From Diplosphaera chodatii (Eukaryota > Chlorophyta > Trebouxiophyceae > Prasiolales > Stichococcaceae): 64,000 nt of DNA. Shown one piece after another: positions 61,302 through 64,000 of this stretch. Each line of letters starts with the position of its first letter. Within the stretch, counting starts at the first letter, position 1. Under the pieces are notes generated by a model that searched no databases, was not told where the DNA came from, and saw nothing but the letters and a program-made list of their open reading frames with translations. The stretch lies in contig JAALGY010000036.1 of NCBI GenBank assembly GCA_032358165.1, forward strand, positions 62,001 to 126,000, written 5' to 3'. A program made the position numbers and the translations under genes.

Positions 61302-63331
61302 CTACATCGCATATGTGGTGCGGAAGCCCCAGATGCCGTCCTCCTCCCTTTGGCCCCTCGCCACCAGGGATGCACCCATGGCGGGCTCCATCGCCCTTGG
61401 AGCTGGCACAGAGCTGGAGGGCCTCGGCGCCGCTGGCGTCGAGCGTGCTGCTATTGCTCCGACGGTGTCGTCCTGACCTCCGGCCTCGGGTTGCACGTTG
61501 CCGCTGGAGCCACTGAACATGGAGTTCATGGAGCCCCAGAGACCAGGCCGTGCCAGACTCCTGGCGCCGACCTTGTCAAAGGCAAACAGCGCCTGCTGCG
61601 GCCAGTACCTATAGGGAGCATACGCGCGGTGAATTGTGTGCCAACAGATGCGAGAAGGCGCCACGCCAGCAAAAATCTTTCACGGTCACCTGTTGCTGCT
61701 GCACATCTCGGGTGTGCATCCTTTTAGCAGCGGCTGCGACTCTGGTGAGATGCTGTACATTGCCGTAGTCTGAATGTGGGCACTGACGTTCGCCTCCCTT
61801 GTCACACAATCCAGCACAATCGGCTGCGTGCGCAGATAACAGTCGTCATGGGGTTTTTTCCCAATATGACACAGCAGGTGTTCCTCATATTGTTGCTGAT
61901 AGGCACCCACATATGCCTCCCTCACCGTGCAATGGTCCGGATTCCAAACATCAAGCATCTGCATCGACCACTGAGTACTGTGTTCAATTGTGGTCCAAGT
62001 GACGAGGCTGCTGGTGTAGGTATTTGCGGCACGATGCACACAGTGGTACCTGATCAACAGTCCAATGCAGCCAGCGCATCAGAAAGATGCGGAGTGCGAG
62101 ACCGTGCGTAATAATTATCAGGATGGTGTCAGCAGGAAATCTGCCTGCAGGATATCGAGACATCAATTCTCAAAACCTGCATAAGACTTAAGAACAGTGA
62201 ACAGAATCTGCCGCCCTCAGGACATGCCAGTGAACCTGCATTTATGTCCCGGATGAGATGATCTTCGAAGATGGTCATGCGATCGTACACATCTGTTGCA
62301 ACATGCTGATGCCAGTCAAGATTAGTGACTGGAAACTTGAAACTGATCCAACAGCACAGGAGTGTTCAGGGCATTGTGTCGAGACTTGGTTGACACACCT
62401 GCGCCACTTTCCCCATTTGGGAAGCGGTAGAAGAACCTGCGGACGCAGCTCATAGCACATCAGTATCGCATGTGCACATGAGAGGAGCCTGGCAACTTTG
62501 CTTCAACCATAAGGAGCACCTGCCAAACCTCAGTCGCTCCTTCTTCTCAAACTCCTTTTGTGCTGGTATTTGCCAGTTGCCAAAGTCCTTGACAATGCAC
62601 CGATGCTGTCAGTGAGTCAGTCCCGGCCAAACATCAACTAGCACACGCTCGTGTTCACAGTGCCATCTGCATCCTCAGGAGCATCACCTGCTCCCGCAGC
62701 TGGACGTCCTCCTGGACGCCTAGCAGCTCGTCTTCAACATCGAATGCCTTGCGCAGCTTATCAGATGTCTGGATGGTCCGCCGGTATGGGCTGTGGAAAC
62801 AGAAGACCCTGAATGGCTCGCCGCCAGCAAGCAGCAGGTCCCTGATCTGTTTGCCGGCGTTCAGCGCCTGCTCCTTGCCTTGCTCAGTCTGTTGCAGAAG
62901 CACAACACACAGTGGACTCGATCAACCGACAAGTATGTTTACCTACAGCTACTCGAAGCCGACGTTCCGTGCCCGACCTACCAGCGGCATTTCTGAGTCG
63001 GGCATGTGCGCATAAGCCTCTGGCGACACGTTCCCCGTGCTCTCGGCATGGCGGATCAGTATGATTTTACGTGGTAGGCTGCGCCTACTGCTCCGGTCGT
63101 CAGGCTGCCTGCACAGCTGCACGTTGGTGATGCGCATGTCGTCAACTGTAGGTTTGAGCAAGTGAGCAGCCATTTGACAACAACATCAAAACACCTGGGT
63201 GACGCCCTGAGCAGTATCAAGGCGATAATGCTGCCTAGCAGCACTGCTGAAGTAAGTATGGTCAGGGCCAGAACCAGCAGCGGCTGTCCCTGCTGCAACT
63301 GTGCGGGACAAGCTGCTCGTTCCATGATCAC
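61302..63331 (-). CDS. Histidine-phosphatase (phosphoglycerate-mutase-like) protein, plant AT74-like
   Basis: Exons 63193-63331, 62982-63145, 62688-62888, 62529-62587, 62399-62436, 62236-62292, 62050-62144, 61926-61958, 61690-61769 and 61302-61608 join in phase to 390 residues. The histidine-phosphatase superfamily transfers phosphate through a catalytic His: KIILIRHAESTGN is the RHG-type block (Ala for Gly), FHSPYRRTIQT supplies the second Arg, and LIIITHGLALRIFLMRWL the second His. DFGNWQIP and FFYRFPNGESGADVYDR match the plant AT74/AT74H group. Exon 1 encodes a hydrophobic segment (LVLALTILTSAVLLGSIIAL) that would be an N-terminal membrane anchor, but its intron is only 47 bp; the in-frame ATG at 63173 would instead give a soluble protein. 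The 102-residue tail is Ser/Pro/Ala-rich. The true substrate is unknown. Confidence 0.8.
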
Positions 63332-63833
63332 GAGCAGCCAGAGGAGATGCGAATGAAGCGTCTCAGCTACACGCTCGATGCTGCACGCTCACTGCTCACT
63401 CCTCCGCATTGGAGCACCTCTAGATGGAGCACCCCAGCTGGGATGCGGGTACATTCAGACACCCAGGTGGGAAGCACAGCCGTCACACGCGCACTTGCGA
63501 CCGTGTAGACCGCAAGTACAGGTGATAGATCACAAAAAGCTTGGTCATGAGCTGATTTGGGCGACGAGACTTCTGTTGCTCGCGTTGGTCAACCATCAGC
63601 TGGCACGTGATTGCCCGTACACTTTTTGCCCAGCGTCCTGTTGCCAGATCTAGCCATGTTGCGCTTGACTCAAATTACCCTCTGTGGTGTAGCACTGCGT
63701 CTACGTCGAACAGTCCTTCACACACAGTATACGCGGCGCCTGGTGCCTTCTTGTCGACCTGCATAAATGGTACTTATTATCAAACCCACCTGGGGTGCAG
63801 CAGGAACGCTGACCGCCCAGGAAGCTTCAACCT
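63332..63833. other. Intergenic, right end
   Basis: About 500 bp with no recognised gene, lying upstream of the histidine-phosphatase gene and downstream of the possible edge gene. Confidence 0.45.
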
Positions 63834-63889
63834 TCAGTAAACTTTGGCGCAGAAGATCTTCAACGTGCCGAACTCCAGCTTGCCCACCA
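63834..63889 (-). CDS. Possible terminal exon of a gene continuing past the right edge
   Basis: On the minus strand a CAG acceptor at 63890-63892 precedes a short open frame reading VGKLEFGTLKIFCAKVY and a TGA at 63834-63836. The peptide looks ordered and protein-like, but a 56-base exon without its neighbours cannot be assigned. It may be chance. Confidence 0.25.
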
Positions 63890-64000
63890 CTGGTGAGCTC
63901 TGGCACAATTGATCAGCATCAGAATGATGGGACCGGCTGGTGGTCCGGCTGGTGGTCCTCTACTTGACACGCACGCCGTATACGCTCCCTCAGGACAACC

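Overview
The window is nuclear DNA of a GC-rich, intron-dense eukaryote, most likely a green alga. I lean to a trebouxiophyte-type chlorophyte, but that is inference. The reasons are: almost every gene is cut into many short exons by small GT-AG (and some GC-AG) introns; coding regions are Gly/Ala/Gln rich; and the gene set is plant-like (plastid-type alpha-glucan phosphorylase, CDPK with four EF-hands, PHD-GNAT protein of the plant IDM1 type, plant PH1-type PH domain, UBP12/USP7-type deubiquitinase, plant-type MCM9). No bacterial operon, tRNA, rRNA or CRISPR array is visible. Gene models were built by hand by joining exons so that splice sites and reading phases agree. For most genes every junction closes in phase, which is strong internal support.

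Layout. 1-936 (+): 3' part of an OXA1/YidC/Alb3 membrane insertase. 1362-3636 (+): PH-domain protein with a C-terminal WW domain. 3977-6421 (+): HMG-box protein with an apparent one-base frameshift. 7031-12759 (-): 17-exon APAF1-like protein with about 16 WD40 blades but no visible NB-ARC ATPase; one of its introns holds an AT-rich island. 13665-16912 (+): MCM9 helicase. 17080-18491 (-): MYND zinc-finger + CS-domain protein. 18938-23887 (-): plastid-type alpha-glucan phosphorylase. 24468-26587 (+): WD40 protein. 27023-33359 (-): USP7/UBP12 deubiquitinase, 25 exons. 33890-36794 (+): calcium-dependent protein kinase. 37495-43162 (-): IDM1-like PHD-finger/acetyltransferase with a second apparent one-base frameshift. 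43699-48934 (+): four-RRM RBM45-like RNA-binding protein, Gln rich. 49893-52142 (+): conserved-looking protein not recognised. 52519-54391 (-): NEK kinase. 55127-56816 (+): beta-carbonic anhydrase. 57336-60696 (-): GH32 beta-fructofuranosidase-like enzyme. 61302-63331 (-): histidine-phosphatase/phosphoglycerate-mutase-like protein with a possible N-terminal membrane anchor. 63834-63889 (-): possible last exon of a gene running off the right edge.

The genes do not form one pathway. Loose themes are chromatin and replication (HMG-box, MCM9, IDM1-like, USP7), calcium and kinase signalling (CDPK, NEK, PH-WW), carbon metabolism (glucan phosphorylase, beta-CA, GH32) and RNA binding. Several neighbours are head-to-head over 530-910 bp and probably share bidirectional promoters; the intervening 3' ends converge tightly.
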